DNA of 64,000 nt. Origin: Flavobacterium sp. (lineage in GTDB: Bacteria; Bacteroidota; Bacteroidia; Flavobacteriales; Flavobacteriaceae). The DNA is taken from the NCBI RefSeq assembly GCF_027531705.1, contig NZ_JAPZSP010000008.1, forward strand, positions 124,001 through 188,000, written 5' to 3'. Below the pieces are notes generated by a model that saw nothing but the letters and a program-made list of their open reading frames with translations, did not search any database and was not told where the DNA came from. A program made the translations under genes and the position numbers. The stretch's first letter is position 1. The number at the start of each line of letters is the position of its first letter. Positions 17,727 to 25,795 of the stretch are shown piece by piece.

Positions 17727-19631
17727 ATGAACCAAGTACAACCACATTCCTTATTCACCGATTTCGACATCGATTTATTCAAAGCAGGAAAACATTTTCA
17801 ACTATACGAAAAATTAGGCGCGCATCTTATTGAATTAGATGGAGTTAAAGGCGTCTATTTTGCCGTTTGGGCACCATCAGCGCGTTCGGTTTCTGTTGTT
17901 GGTGATTTCAATTTTTGGGTTCAAGGCGAGCATCAATTAAACGTTCGTTGGGACGAATCCGGAATATGGGAAGGTTTCATTCCTGGAATTGATAAGGGGA
18001 CAACCTATAAATATAAAATTCAATCCAACAATGGCGGTTTAATCACTGAAAAAGCCGATCCATTTGCTTTATACTGTGAACATCCACCACATACAGCATC
18101 AGTAATTTGGGATCTAGATTACAAATGGAAAGACACAAAATGGATGGAAATCCGTAAAGAGAAAAACGGATTAGACAAACCATTTTCGGTTTACGAAGTA
18201 CATTTAGGTTCATGGAAACGCAATGCCGATGGCAAGTTTTTGACTTATATTGAATTGGCAGACCAATTAGTCTCGTATGTAAAAGAAACAGGTTTTACAC
18301 ACGTTGAATTTATGCCAATTATGGAATATCCTTACGATCCATCTTGGGGCTATCAATTGGTAGGTTATTTTGCTCCAACATCACGTTTTGGAAAACCACA
18401 AGATTTTATGCTTTTGGTTGATAAATTGCACCAAGCTGGAATTGGAGTAATTTTAGATTGGGTGCCATCACATTTCCCAGATGATGCACACGGATTAGGA
18501 TTTTTCGATGGTTCCAATTTATACGAACATCCAGACAGAAGAAAAGGCTATCATCCCGATTGGAAAAGTTTGGTTTTCAATTATGGACGAAATGAAGTGC
18601 GTTCGTTCTTGATAAGTAATGCCATTTTTTGGCTAAAAAATTATCACGTTGATGGACTTCGAGTTGATGCTGTTGCGTCAATGTTATATTTGGATTATTC
18701 AAGAAAAGAAGGCGAGTGGGAACCAAATATTTATGGAGGAAGAGAAAATTTAGATACCATCAGTTTTCTAAAAGATTTCAACGAGGCAGTTTATGCTAAT
18801 TTTCCAGATGTTCAAACTATTGCTGAAGAAAGTACAAGTTTTCCAATGGTTTCTCGTCCAACATTCCTTGGTGGTTTAGGTTTCGGAATGAAATGGATGA
18901 TGGGCTGGATGCACGATACTTTGCAATATTTTGCTAAAGAAAGTGTGTATAGAAAATACCATCAAAATGACATAACTTTTTCTATGACTTATGCATTTAC
19001 AGAGAATTTTATGTTACCACTTTCACATGATGAAGTAGTCTACGGGAAACATTCCATTCAAGGAAGAATGCCAGGCGATGAATGGCAACGTTTTGCAAAT
19101 CTTCGTTTACTTTATGGATATATGTTCACGCATCCAGGGACAAAATTATTGTTTATGGGTAGCGAATTCGGACAAACATCCGAGTGGAATTTTGAAAGCA
19201 GTTTAGATTGGCATTTATTACAATATGGTTTCCATGATGGAATAAAAAAATGCATTACCGATTTGAATGATTTATATAAAACACATCCTGCATTATATGA
19301 AAAACAATTTTCGGCAGAAGGTTTTGAATGGATCAATTATTCCGACAATGAAAATTCTGTTTTAGCCTATATCCGTAAAGGAAATAAAGAAAAAGAGAAC
19401 TTAATTGTAGTGTGCAATATGACTCCAGTTATTCATGAAAACTACAGAATCGGACTTCCAACAAAAGGAAAACTAACAGAAATTTTCAATTCCGATAGAG
19501 CAGAATATAACGGAAGTGGAGTTAATAACGCAAAAACAATAAAAATTGAAGCAACTCCATGGAATGGAAGAGAATTTTCAGCAGAAATTATTCTTGCACC
19601 GTTAGGGATTTCAGTTTTTAAAATTTCATAA
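17727..19631 (+). CDS. glgB: 1,4-alpha-glucan branching enzyme
   Basis: A 634-aa GH13 branching enzyme that introduces alpha-1,6 links into glycogen-like glucan. The N-terminal CBM48/E-set domain (about residues 35-120: GVYFAVWAPSARSVSVVGDFN) precedes the barrel. Catalytic residues are Asp314 (GLRVDAVASM), Glu367 (IAEEST) and Asp435 (LSHDEV), matching E. coli D405/E458/D526. The C-terminal all-beta domain is complete. Originally next to maltokinase if the inserted segment at 16528-17663 is removed, so it belongs to the GlgE-pathway operon. Confidence 0.97.
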   Translation: MNQVQPHSLFTDFDIDLFKAGKHFQLYEKLGAHLIELDGVKGVYFAVWAPSARSVSVVGDFNFWVQGEHQLNVRWDESGIWEGFIPGIDKGTTYKYKIQSNNGGLITEKADPFALYCEHPPHTASVIWDLDYKWKDTKWMEIRKEKNGLDKPFSVYEVHLGSWKRNADGKFLTYIELADQLVSYVKETGFTHVEFMPIMEYPYDPSWGYQLVGYFAPTSRFGKPQDFMLLVDKLHQAGIGVILDWVPSHFPDDAHGLGFFDGSNLYEHPDRRKGYHPDWKSLVFNYGRNEVRSFLISNAIFWLKNYHVDGLRVDAVASMLYLDYSRKEGEWEPNIYGGRENLDTISFLKDFNEAVYANFPDVQTIAEESTSFPMVSRPTFLGGLGFGMKWMMGWMHDTLQYFAKESVYRKYHQNDITFSMTYAFTENFMLPLSHDEVVYGKHSIQGRMPGDEWQRFANLRLLYGYMFTHPGTKLLFMGSEFGQTSEWNFESSLDWHLLQYGFHDGIKKCITDLNDLYKTHPALYEKQFSAEGFEWINYSDNENSVLAYIRKGNKEKENLIVVCNMTPVIHENYRIGLPTKGKLTEIFNSDRAEYNGSGVNNAKTIKIEATPWNGREFSAEIILAPLGISVFKIS

Positions 19632-19637
19632 TACTTT

Positions 19638-19678
19638 CTAGACCTGTCAGGTTTTTATAACTTGATAGGTCTAGTTTT
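19638..19678 (+). terminator. Terminator-like hairpin after glgB
   Basis: CTAGACCTGTCA (19638-19649) pairs with TTGATAGGTCTAG (19662-19674) with one mismatch, followed by a short T run. Confidence 0.65.
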
Positions 19679-19753
19679 ATATTTATATTCAACCGCAAAC
19701 GTTATAGTTAAAAAAACCTTTAATTCATTGTTAATTTATAGGTTACAACTTTG

Positions 19754-19761
19754 TAAATTTG
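19754..19761 (+). promoter_or_regulatory. -7 element (TAAATTTG) of the GH31 gene
   Basis: Perfect TAnnTTTG box. Transcription would start near 19768, which rules out the in-frame TTG at 19766 and supports ATG 19784 as the start codon. Confidence 0.55.
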
Positions 19762-19783
19762 ACGATTGTCAAAAAAACAACCT

Positions 19784-22177
19784 ATGATTATTAATACCGA
19801 ACTAGAACGCAAAGGTGATTTATTTCCATCCAATATTATTTCATATAAACAAGAAGTTGATTCTATAGATTTTCATACTGATAATGATGTAATTCTAAGA
19901 GTTACGGTTCTTAGAGACAGTATGATTCGATTTAGAATGACTGTCAAAGGATACTTTAGCAATGACTTTTCGTATGCAATTGATAAAACACAATCACACG
20001 GATTTAATATTTTAGAAGTAACTGAAGAAAAGGATCATTATAGAGTTAAAACTTCTAAAGTATACGTTGTAGTCCAAAAGCATGATTGCCGTGTTGGAAT
20101 CTATGAATTAGACGGAACCACAATTCTTGAAGACGAATTAGGTTTCCATTGGGAAGAATGTTACGAATATGGTGGAAATATTGTAAAAATGAGCAAAGCT
20201 TCTCACGACGGCGAAAGTTTTTACGGACTTGGCGATAAAGCAACTCATCTAAATCTGAAAGGAAAACGTTTAGAAAATTGGGCAACCGATCAATATGCAT
20301 TTCATAAAGATCAAGAACCATTATATAAAGTTGTTCCGTTTTATATAGGGTTGCATCACAATAAAGCTTACGGAATTTTCTTTGACAATACATTTCGTTC
20401 TTATTTTGATTTTAGTCATGAAAGAAAAAATGTAACTAGTTTTTGGGCAGATGGCGGTGAGATGAATTACTACTTTATTTACGGTCCAAAAATGAGCGAT
20501 GTAGTAACAACTTACACACATCTAACAGGAAAACCAGAATTGCCGCCACTTTGGGCGTTGGGTTATCACCAATCAAAATGGAGCTATTATCCTGAAAACA
20601 GAGTAAAAGAAGTTGCTAACAAATTCCGAGAACTTCAAATTCCATGTGATGCCATTTATTTAGATATTGATTACATGGATGGTTTCCGCTGTTTTACATG
20701 GAATAAAGAGTATTTTCCAAATCCAAAACAAATGGTAGCAGATTTAGCAAAAGATGGATTTAAAACTATTGTAATTATTGATCCCGGAATCAAAATTGAC
20801 AAAGAATATTCAGTTTATAAAGAAGCTTTAGAAAAAGATTATTTTTGTAAAAGAGCCGACGGACCATATATGAAAGGTAAAGTTTGGCCAGGCGAATGTA
20901 ATTTTCCTGATTTTACAAATCCAGAAGTTCGCGATTGGTGGGCTGGATTACATAAAGAATTAATTGCTGAAATAGGAGTTAAAGGCGTTTGGAATGATAT
21001 GAATGAACCTGCTGTAATGGAAGTACCAACCAAAACGGCTCCATTAGATATGCGTCATAATTACGATGGAAATAATTGCAGTCATAGAAAAGCTCACAAT
21101 ATTTATGGAACGCAAATGGCACGTGCTACTTATGAAGGAGTTAAGCGATTTGCTTATCCAAAACGACCTTTTGTAATTACGCGTTCTGCATATTCTGGTG
21201 CGCAAAAATACACATCGTCTTGGACTGGTGATAACGTAGCAACTTGGGAACATTTATGGATTGCTAATGTGCAAACGCAAAGAATGTCCATTTCTGGAAT
21301 GGGTTTCACAGGCTCAGATATAGGCGGATTTGCCGAACAACCTTCTGCTGAATTATACGCTCGCTGGATTCAATTAGGTGTTTTTCACCCTTTTTGTAGA
21401 ACGCATTCATCTGGACATCATGGCGATCAAGAACCTTGGAGTTTTGGAGAAGAAGTAATTGATATTACTAGAAAATTTGTTGAATTACGTTATAAATTAT
21501 TGCCTTATTTATATACAATGTTCTGGCAATATGTAAATGATGGTGTTCCAATGTTGAAACCATTAGTATATTTTGACCAAAATGATCCGCAAACGCATTA
21601 CAGAACTGATGAATTTGTTTTTGGAAATCAAATTTTAGTTTGTCCAATTCTTGAACCAAATGCTCTTGGTAGAAGAATGTATTTGCCAGAAGGTAATTGG
21701 TATAATTACTGGACAAATGAGTTAGTTTCAGGTAAAAAAGAACTTTGGGTTGCAACCGATTATGACCAAATTCCTTTATTTGTTAAAGAAGGCGCAATTA
21801 TTCCAAAGTATCCAGTTCAGCAATATGTTGGACAAATTGAAAATCCTGAACTTACTTTAGACGTTTATTATAAGTTAGGAAAGGAAAAATCGTTTGTTTA
21901 CGAAGATGCACAAGATGGTTATGATTATAACAAAGGAAGATTTAGTCATAAAACTTTCACTTTGAATGGTAAAGAAAATGAATTGTTTATTCATCAACAT
22001 AAAGAGGGAACTTTTGAAACAATTCACCAAACTATAAAATTAAATTTAAAAGCTATTCCATTCAAAGTAATTGGTATAGAAATTGATAATGAGAAATTAA
22101 ATTTAGATCAAGTTTCATTCGATGGATTTTCTTTAGTGGTTGATAAAGATTTTACTGAAATTCATTTGATTGGATAA
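19784..22177 (+). CDS. Alpha-glucosidase, glycoside hydrolase family 31
   Basis: A 797-aa GH31 enzyme that removes terminal alpha-linked glucose, here probably acting on maltodextrins next to the glycogen genes. The catalytic barrel shows DIDYMDG (about residues 295-301) and the nucleophile Asp405 in WNDMNEP. Downstream are GDNVATW (acid/base region) and GSDIGGF. There is an N-terminal beta-sandwich and two C-terminal beta domains. No signal peptide, so cytoplasmic. An earlier in-frame TTG (19766) lies inside the promoter and was rejected. Separate transcription unit from glgB. Confidence 0.93.
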   Translation: MIINTELERKGDLFPSNIISYKQEVDSIDFHTDNDVILRVTVLRDSMIRFRMTVKGYFSNDFSYAIDKTQSHGFNILEVTEEKDHYRVKTSKVYVVVQKHDCRVGIYELDGTTILEDELGFHWEECYEYGGNIVKMSKASHDGESFYGLGDKATHLNLKGKRLENWATDQYAFHKDQEPLYKVVPFYIGLHHNKAYGIFFDNTFRSYFDFSHERKNVTSFWADGGEMNYYFIYGPKMSDVVTTYTHLTGKPELPPLWALGYHQSKWSYYPENRVKEVANKFRELQIPCDAIYLDIDYMDGFRCFTWNKEYFPNPKQMVADLAKDGFKTIVIIDPGIKIDKEYSVYKEALEKDYFCKRADGPYMKGKVWPGECNFPDFTNPEVRDWWAGLHKELIAEIGVKGVWNDMNEPAVMEVPTKTAPLDMRHNYDGNNCSHRKAHNIYGTQMARATYEGVKRFAYPKRPFVITRSAYSGAQKYTSSWTGDNVATWEHLWIANVQTQRMSISGMGFTGSDIGGFAEQPSAELYARWIQLGVFHPFCRTHSSGHHGDQEPWSFGEEVIDITRKFVELRYKLLPYLYTMFWQYVNDGVPMLKPLVYFDQNDPQTHYRTDEFVFGNQILVCPILEPNALGRRMYLPEGNWYNYWTNELVSGKKELWVATDYDQIPLFVKEGAIIPKYPVQQYVGQIENPELTLDVYYKLGKEKSFVYEDAQDGYDYNKGRFSHKTFTLNGKENELFIHQHKEGTFETIHQTIKLNLKAIPFKVIGIEIDNEKLNLDQVSFDGFSLVVDKDFTEIHLIG

Positions 22178-22192
22178 TTTTTTTTACATTTG
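22165..22192 (+). promoter_or_regulatory. Promoter of the M48 protease gene
   Basis: TTTG at 22165-22168 and TACATTTG at 22185-22192 (16-base spacer). The -7 box lies within the longer open frame, so the start was set at 22212. The promoter overlaps the end of the GH31 gene. Confidence 0.55.
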
Positions 22193-22211
22193 TTTAACAA
22201 AATTTTATACT

Positions 22212-23030
22212 ATGAATAAAAGAAATTTATTAATTGGGTTTGGTATTGTAGCATTAGTTTTTGCTTGCGCTAAGAATCCTTTTACAGGAAAAAGTACAAT
22301 GGCTTTGGTTCCTAATGCTGAAATATTTCCAATGGCATTTCAACAGTACAATCAATTTTTGTCTGAAAATAAGGTCGTGAAAAATACTGTAGAATCTAAA
22401 AAAATTGAAACTGTAGGTACAAAAATAAAAGTGGCAGCAGAACGCTGGTTAGCTGCAAATGGTCATTCAGATTATTTAAATGGATACAATTGGGAATATA
22501 ATTTAGTAGATAATAAAGAAGTAAATGCATGGTGTATGCCAGGCGGAAAAATAGTTTTTTACACAGGTATTCTACCAATTTGTAAGGATGACGCAGGGAT
22601 TGCAGCTGTTATGGGACATGAAGTTGCACATGCATTAGCAAACCACGGACAACAAAGAATGAGTGCAGGAATGCTTCAGCAACTTGGACAAGTTGGTGCT
22701 GCAGTAGCAGTTGGGAATCAAGACCCACAAACTCAACAAATTGTAATGCAGGCATATGGGATAGGTTCGCAAGTTGGAGGAATGTTACCTTTTAGTAGAA
22801 AACACGAAAGTGAAGCGGATATGATTGGATTGACATTAATGGCAATTGCTGGTTACAACCCTCAAAATGCTGTCGCTGTTTGGGAACGTATGTCAGCACA
22901 ATCAGGTGGACAAGCTCCACCAGAAATTTTAAGCACACATCCAAGTAACCAAACAAGAATTGATCATCTTACTTCACTAATTCCACAGGCGAAAGTTGAA
23001 GCAGCTAAGTTTGGCGTTACGTTTAAATAA
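22212..23030 (+). CDS. M48-family metallopeptidase, lipoprotein
   Basis: A 272-aa zinc protease. Lipoprotein signal MNKRNLLIGFGIVALVFAC with the lipidated cysteine at 19, followed by AKNPFTGKSTMALV. The HEXXH motif is GHEVAHAL (His136, Glu137, His140), and the third ligand is in HESEAD. Members such as LoiP/BepA act in the periplasm on misfolded outer-membrane proteins. Residues 160-200 are Gln/Gly-rich (QQRMSAGMLQQLGQVGAAV). Placement at the outer-membrane inner face is inferred from the lipobox. Confidence 0.9.
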   Translation: MNKRNLLIGFGIVALVFACAKNPFTGKSTMALVPNAEIFPMAFQQYNQFLSENKVVKNTVESKKIETVGTKIKVAAERWLAANGHSDYLNGYNWEYNLVDNKEVNAWCMPGGKIVFYTGILPICKDDAGIAAVMGHEVAHALANHGQQRMSAGMLQQLGQVGAAVAVGNQDPQTQQIVMQAYGIGSQVGGMLPFSRKHESEADMIGLTLMAIAGYNPQNAVAVWERMSAQSGGQAPPEILSTHPSNQTRIDHLTSLIPQAKVEAAKFGVTFK

Positions 23031-23060
23031 CATATAAGTTACAAAAAAAGAGTATATTTG

Positions 23061-23084
23061 AATCCCGAGAAATCGGGATTTTTT
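23061..23084 (+). terminator. Short terminator hairpin nested in the next promoter
   Basis: AATCCCGA / TCGGGATT stem, 4-base loop, T tail. A perfect -7 box TATATTTG (23053-23060) directly abuts it, so the hairpin may end the protease transcript and also sit in the 5' leader of the transporter transcript. Confidence 0.75.
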
Positions 23085-23103
23085 ATTTTAAAAAAGCAAA
23101 AAA

Positions 23104-24417
23104 ATGGCAAATCTCGAAAAAGGAAATCCAAAATTAATTAACGCTTGGGCTTTTTATGACTGGGCAAATTCAGTTTATAGTTTAGTAATTGCTACGGCAG
23201 TTTTCCCCATTTATTATGAATCAATTACTGGTAAAAACGGTGGAATTGTCCACTTTTTAGGAACTGAATTTCATAATTCAACGTTATTATCATATTCACT
23301 TTCATTTTCATTTTTGATAGTAGCTTTTATTTCTCCAATTCTTTCTGCAATAGCAGATTACACAGGAAATAAAAAGCGATTTATGCAGTTTTTCTGTTAC
23401 TTAGGTTCACTTTCTGTAATGAGTTTATTTTTTTTTACAGGTGTTGAAAATTTATGGATAGGAATTGTTTTTACTATTTTAGCTAGTATTGGTTTCTGGG
23501 GAAGTTTTGTTTTTTATAATTCGTATTTGCCCGAAATAGCACATCCTGAGCAACAAGATAGGGTGAGTGCTAAAGGCTTCATGTTTGGATATACTGGTTC
23601 GGTTTTATTATTAGCCTTCAATTTGGTAATGGTCATGAAACCAGAATTATTTGGAATTACCGATGAAAGTTTGCCAGCGAGAATTTCATTCCTAATGGTT
23701 GGTCTTTGGTGGATGGGTTTTGCACAAGTAACTTTTTATCATTTACCAAACAACGTATTTCATAAAAAACCTGAAAAAGATTTTATTTTTAAAGGATTTA
23801 AAGAATTAAGAGAAGTTTTGAGAGCATTAAAAGCGCAAATGAGTTTAAAACTATTTCTTTCAGCTTTCTTTTTTTATAGTGTTGGTGTTCAAACAATTAT
23901 TTTATTATTAGGTATTTATGTTAAAAAAGAATTGAATATTGATACAAGTAAACTAATTATAATTATACTTTTAATTCAAATTGTTGCTATTTTAGGAGCT
24001 TTTTTATTTTCAAGAATTTCCGATAGAATTGGTAATATAAGAACCTTGAAAATTACTATTGCGATATGGGGAATTGTCTGCTTGGCAATTTATTTTACAA
24101 ATGCAAAAAGCGAATTTATAGATTTACAAGTATATTTACTTGGAGCAGGAATCGGAATGGTTTTAGGTGCCATTCAATCTATTTCTCGTTCAACATATTC
24201 CAAATTATTGCCTGAAACCGAAGACCACGCGACCTACTTTAGTTTTTATGACGTAACCGAAAAAATAGCAATTGTATTAGGAACTTTTATTTTTGGATTT
24301 GTAGGTGCTATTTCAGATTCGCTAAAAAACTCAATTTTTATATTGGCAATATTCTTTTTACTAGGATACATAGTTTTAAGTTTTATGAAAAAAGTTGAAA
24401 TTAATTCTGGTAAATAA
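23104..24417 (+). CDS. MFS transporter, UMF1/Atg22-like
   Basis: A 437-aa inner-membrane transporter with about 12 helices. The N-terminus (NAWAFYDWANSVYSLVIATAVFP) is the signature of the UMF1 group of the major facilitator superfamily, relatives of the Atg22 vacuolar amino-acid exporter. Middle motif FSRISDRIGN fits the MFS loop after helix 8, and the RSTYSKLLPE loop is typical. Substrate unknown in bacteria. It sits alone between its own promoter at 23053 and the next gene's promoter. Confidence 0.87.
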   Translation: MANLEKGNPKLINAWAFYDWANSVYSLVIATAVFPIYYESITGKNGGIVHFLGTEFHNSTLLSYSLSFSFLIVAFISPILSAIADYTGNKKRFMQFFCYLGSLSVMSLFFFTGVENLWIGIVFTILASIGFWGSFVFYNSYLPEIAHPEQQDRVSAKGFMFGYTGSVLLLAFNLVMVMKPELFGITDESLPARISFLMVGLWWMGFAQVTFYHLPNNVFHKKPEKDFIFKGFKELREVLRALKAQMSLKLFLSAFFFYSVGVQTIILLLGIYVKKELNIDTSKLIIIILLIQIVAILGAFLFSRISDRIGNIRTLKITIAIWGIVCLAIYFTNAKSEFIDLQVYLLGAGIGMVLGAIQSISRSTYSKLLPETEDHATYFSFYDVTEKIAIVLGTFIFGFVGAISDSLKNSIFILAIFFLLGYIVLSFMKKVEINSGK

Positions 24418-24458
24418 AAATACTAGAGCAAAAATTTATAATTAAAAAGGAATATATT

Positions 24459-24466
24459 TATATTTG
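24459..24466 (+). promoter_or_regulatory. -7 element (TATATTTG) of the FN3 lipoprotein gene
   Basis: The box overlaps the in-frame TTG at 24464, so that codon cannot be the start; ATG 24485 lies 19 bases downstream of the box. Confidence 0.5.
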
Positions 24467-24484
24467 GCAAAAAATAATAATTTT

Positions 24485-25609
24485 ATGAAAAACACACAGT
24501 TAATTAGAGTTGTAATACTACTTTTTTCATTAGCAATTTTTAATTCTTGTGACGTTGGTGTTGAGCCATTAGATCCAGCATTAGTAACTACTGATGATAA
24601 CAATAATGAATGCCCGCAACCAACAAATTTTGTTGCTAGTAATTTTATTAACAATAGCGTTAATTTGACTTGGAATCCAGGTAATAATGAAACAAGTTGG
24701 CAAATAGAGTATGGTTTAAGTGGTTTCGAAATGGGATCAGGAACAAAAGTAATTTCTACTAATACTTCTATGACGATTGCTAATTTGGTTTCTACTAATA
24801 GTTATGATTTTTATATAAAATCTATATGTGGAAGTGAAGTTTTTGGGGATTCTTACGGACCAATTACTGTCGTACCAGTAAACGCAAATTGCAGTAATCC
24901 TTCTAATTTAACGGTAGTTAGAAACCCAACTAATGCAGCATTGGCAACAGTAAGTTGGACAGCTGGTGGAAATGAAAATGCTTGGGAAATTCAGTATGGA
25001 AATGCCGGATTTATAATTGGACAAGGATCTATTGTTCAAGCAAGTTCAATTCCTAAAATAGTTGACGGATTGACTAATGGAAGCTATAGTTTTTACGTAA
25101 GAGCAAAATGTTCTGCAACTGAATATAGTAATTGGGTTGGTCCAGTTAATTTAGCTGCAGTTTCAACTGGAGGAACCGGAATTGTTGGAAATTATTTGCT
25201 AACTGGTTTTACATCCTCTGTACCGATTGACATTAACGGGAACGGAACATCATCAAATAATGTTTTAAGTGAAACTGTTTGTTACAATGATTTGAAATTA
25301 ATATTACTTGCAAATAATTCTTTTGCTTTGGATTCGAAAGGAACAGATATAGTTTTTGAGGTTGTAAATGGTGTTGAAATAGAATCTATTGAATGTTATG
25401 TAGATCCAGTAGAAACAGGAACATGGGTTTTGAATGGCAACATTTTAACGTTAACATATTCTGATAGTACAACAGATAATTATACTTATAATTCTGCAAA
25501 TAACACATTAAAAGCGACTGTAAGTGATGGAACTATTGTTGGAACAACAGACCAAGGAGGTCCAATAACATTAACAACAGACTTAACATTCACTTTTACT
25601 AAGCAATAA
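24485..25609 (+). CDS. Lipoprotein with two fibronectin type III domains and a lipocalin-like C-terminus
   Basis: A 374-aa lipoprotein (MKNTQLIRVVILLFSLAIFNSC, cysteine 22) with an acidic/Asn linker (TTDDNNNECP). Two FN3 repeats follow at about residues 42-130 and 132-222, each opening with C-x-x-P-x-x and carrying a 'W.IEYG..GF..GSG' core. The last ~140 residues (GNYLLTGFTSS, LKLILLANNSF, GTWVLNGNILTLTYSD) resemble the lipocalin-like domains common in Flavobacteriaceae lipoproteins. Likely surface or periplasmic binding role; ligand unknown. No T9SS domain. Confidence 0.8.
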   Translation: MKNTQLIRVVILLFSLAIFNSCDVGVEPLDPALVTTDDNNNECPQPTNFVASNFINNSVNLTWNPGNNETSWQIEYGLSGFEMGSGTKVISTNTSMTIANLVSTNSYDFYIKSICGSEVFGDSYGPITVVPVNANCSNPSNLTVVRNPTNAALATVSWTAGGNENAWEIQYGNAGFIIGQGSIVQASSIPKIVDGLTNGSYSFYVRAKCSATEYSNWVGPVNLAAVSTGGTGIVGNYLLTGFTSSVPIDINGNGTSSNNVLSETVCYNDLKLILLANNSFALDSKGTDIVFEVVNGVEIESIECYVDPVETGTWVLNGNILTLTYSDSTTDNYTYNSANNTLKATVSDGTIVGTTDQGGPITLTTDLTFTFTKQ

Positions 25610-25627
25610 TAATTTAATAATATTTTC

Positions 25628-25655
25628 AAAATCCGTCTTCATGACGGATTTTTTT
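25628..25655 (+). terminator. Rho-independent terminator
   Basis: AAAATCCGTC / GACGGATTTT, 5-base loop, T tail. Confidence 0.92.
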
Positions 25656-25740
25656 ATGGCATAAAGTTTGACCTTTTAACACACCAAACGAATATATAAG
25701 CGTTACATCGATTTTAATTAGTTTTGATGTGTCGAAATAC

Positions 25741-25748
25741 TACATTTG
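25741..25748 (+). promoter_or_regulatory. -7 element (TACATTTG) of lon
   Basis: Perfect TAnnTTTG box inside the longer open frame; it places the transcript start near 25755 and the lon ATG at 25796. Confidence 0.55.
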
Positions 25749-25795
25749 TTTTACAATCAAACATTTTTAATGTCATATTGACTTACTCATTATAT

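Noticed and set aside
19766..19783. TTG start adding six residues to the GH31 enzyme
   Set aside because: It lies at the expected transcription start just after the TAAATTTG box; the ATG at 19784 is better placed.
24464..24484. TTG start for the FN3 lipoprotein
   Set aside because: The codon is inside the -7 promoter element, and the lipoprotein signal begins properly at ATG 24485.
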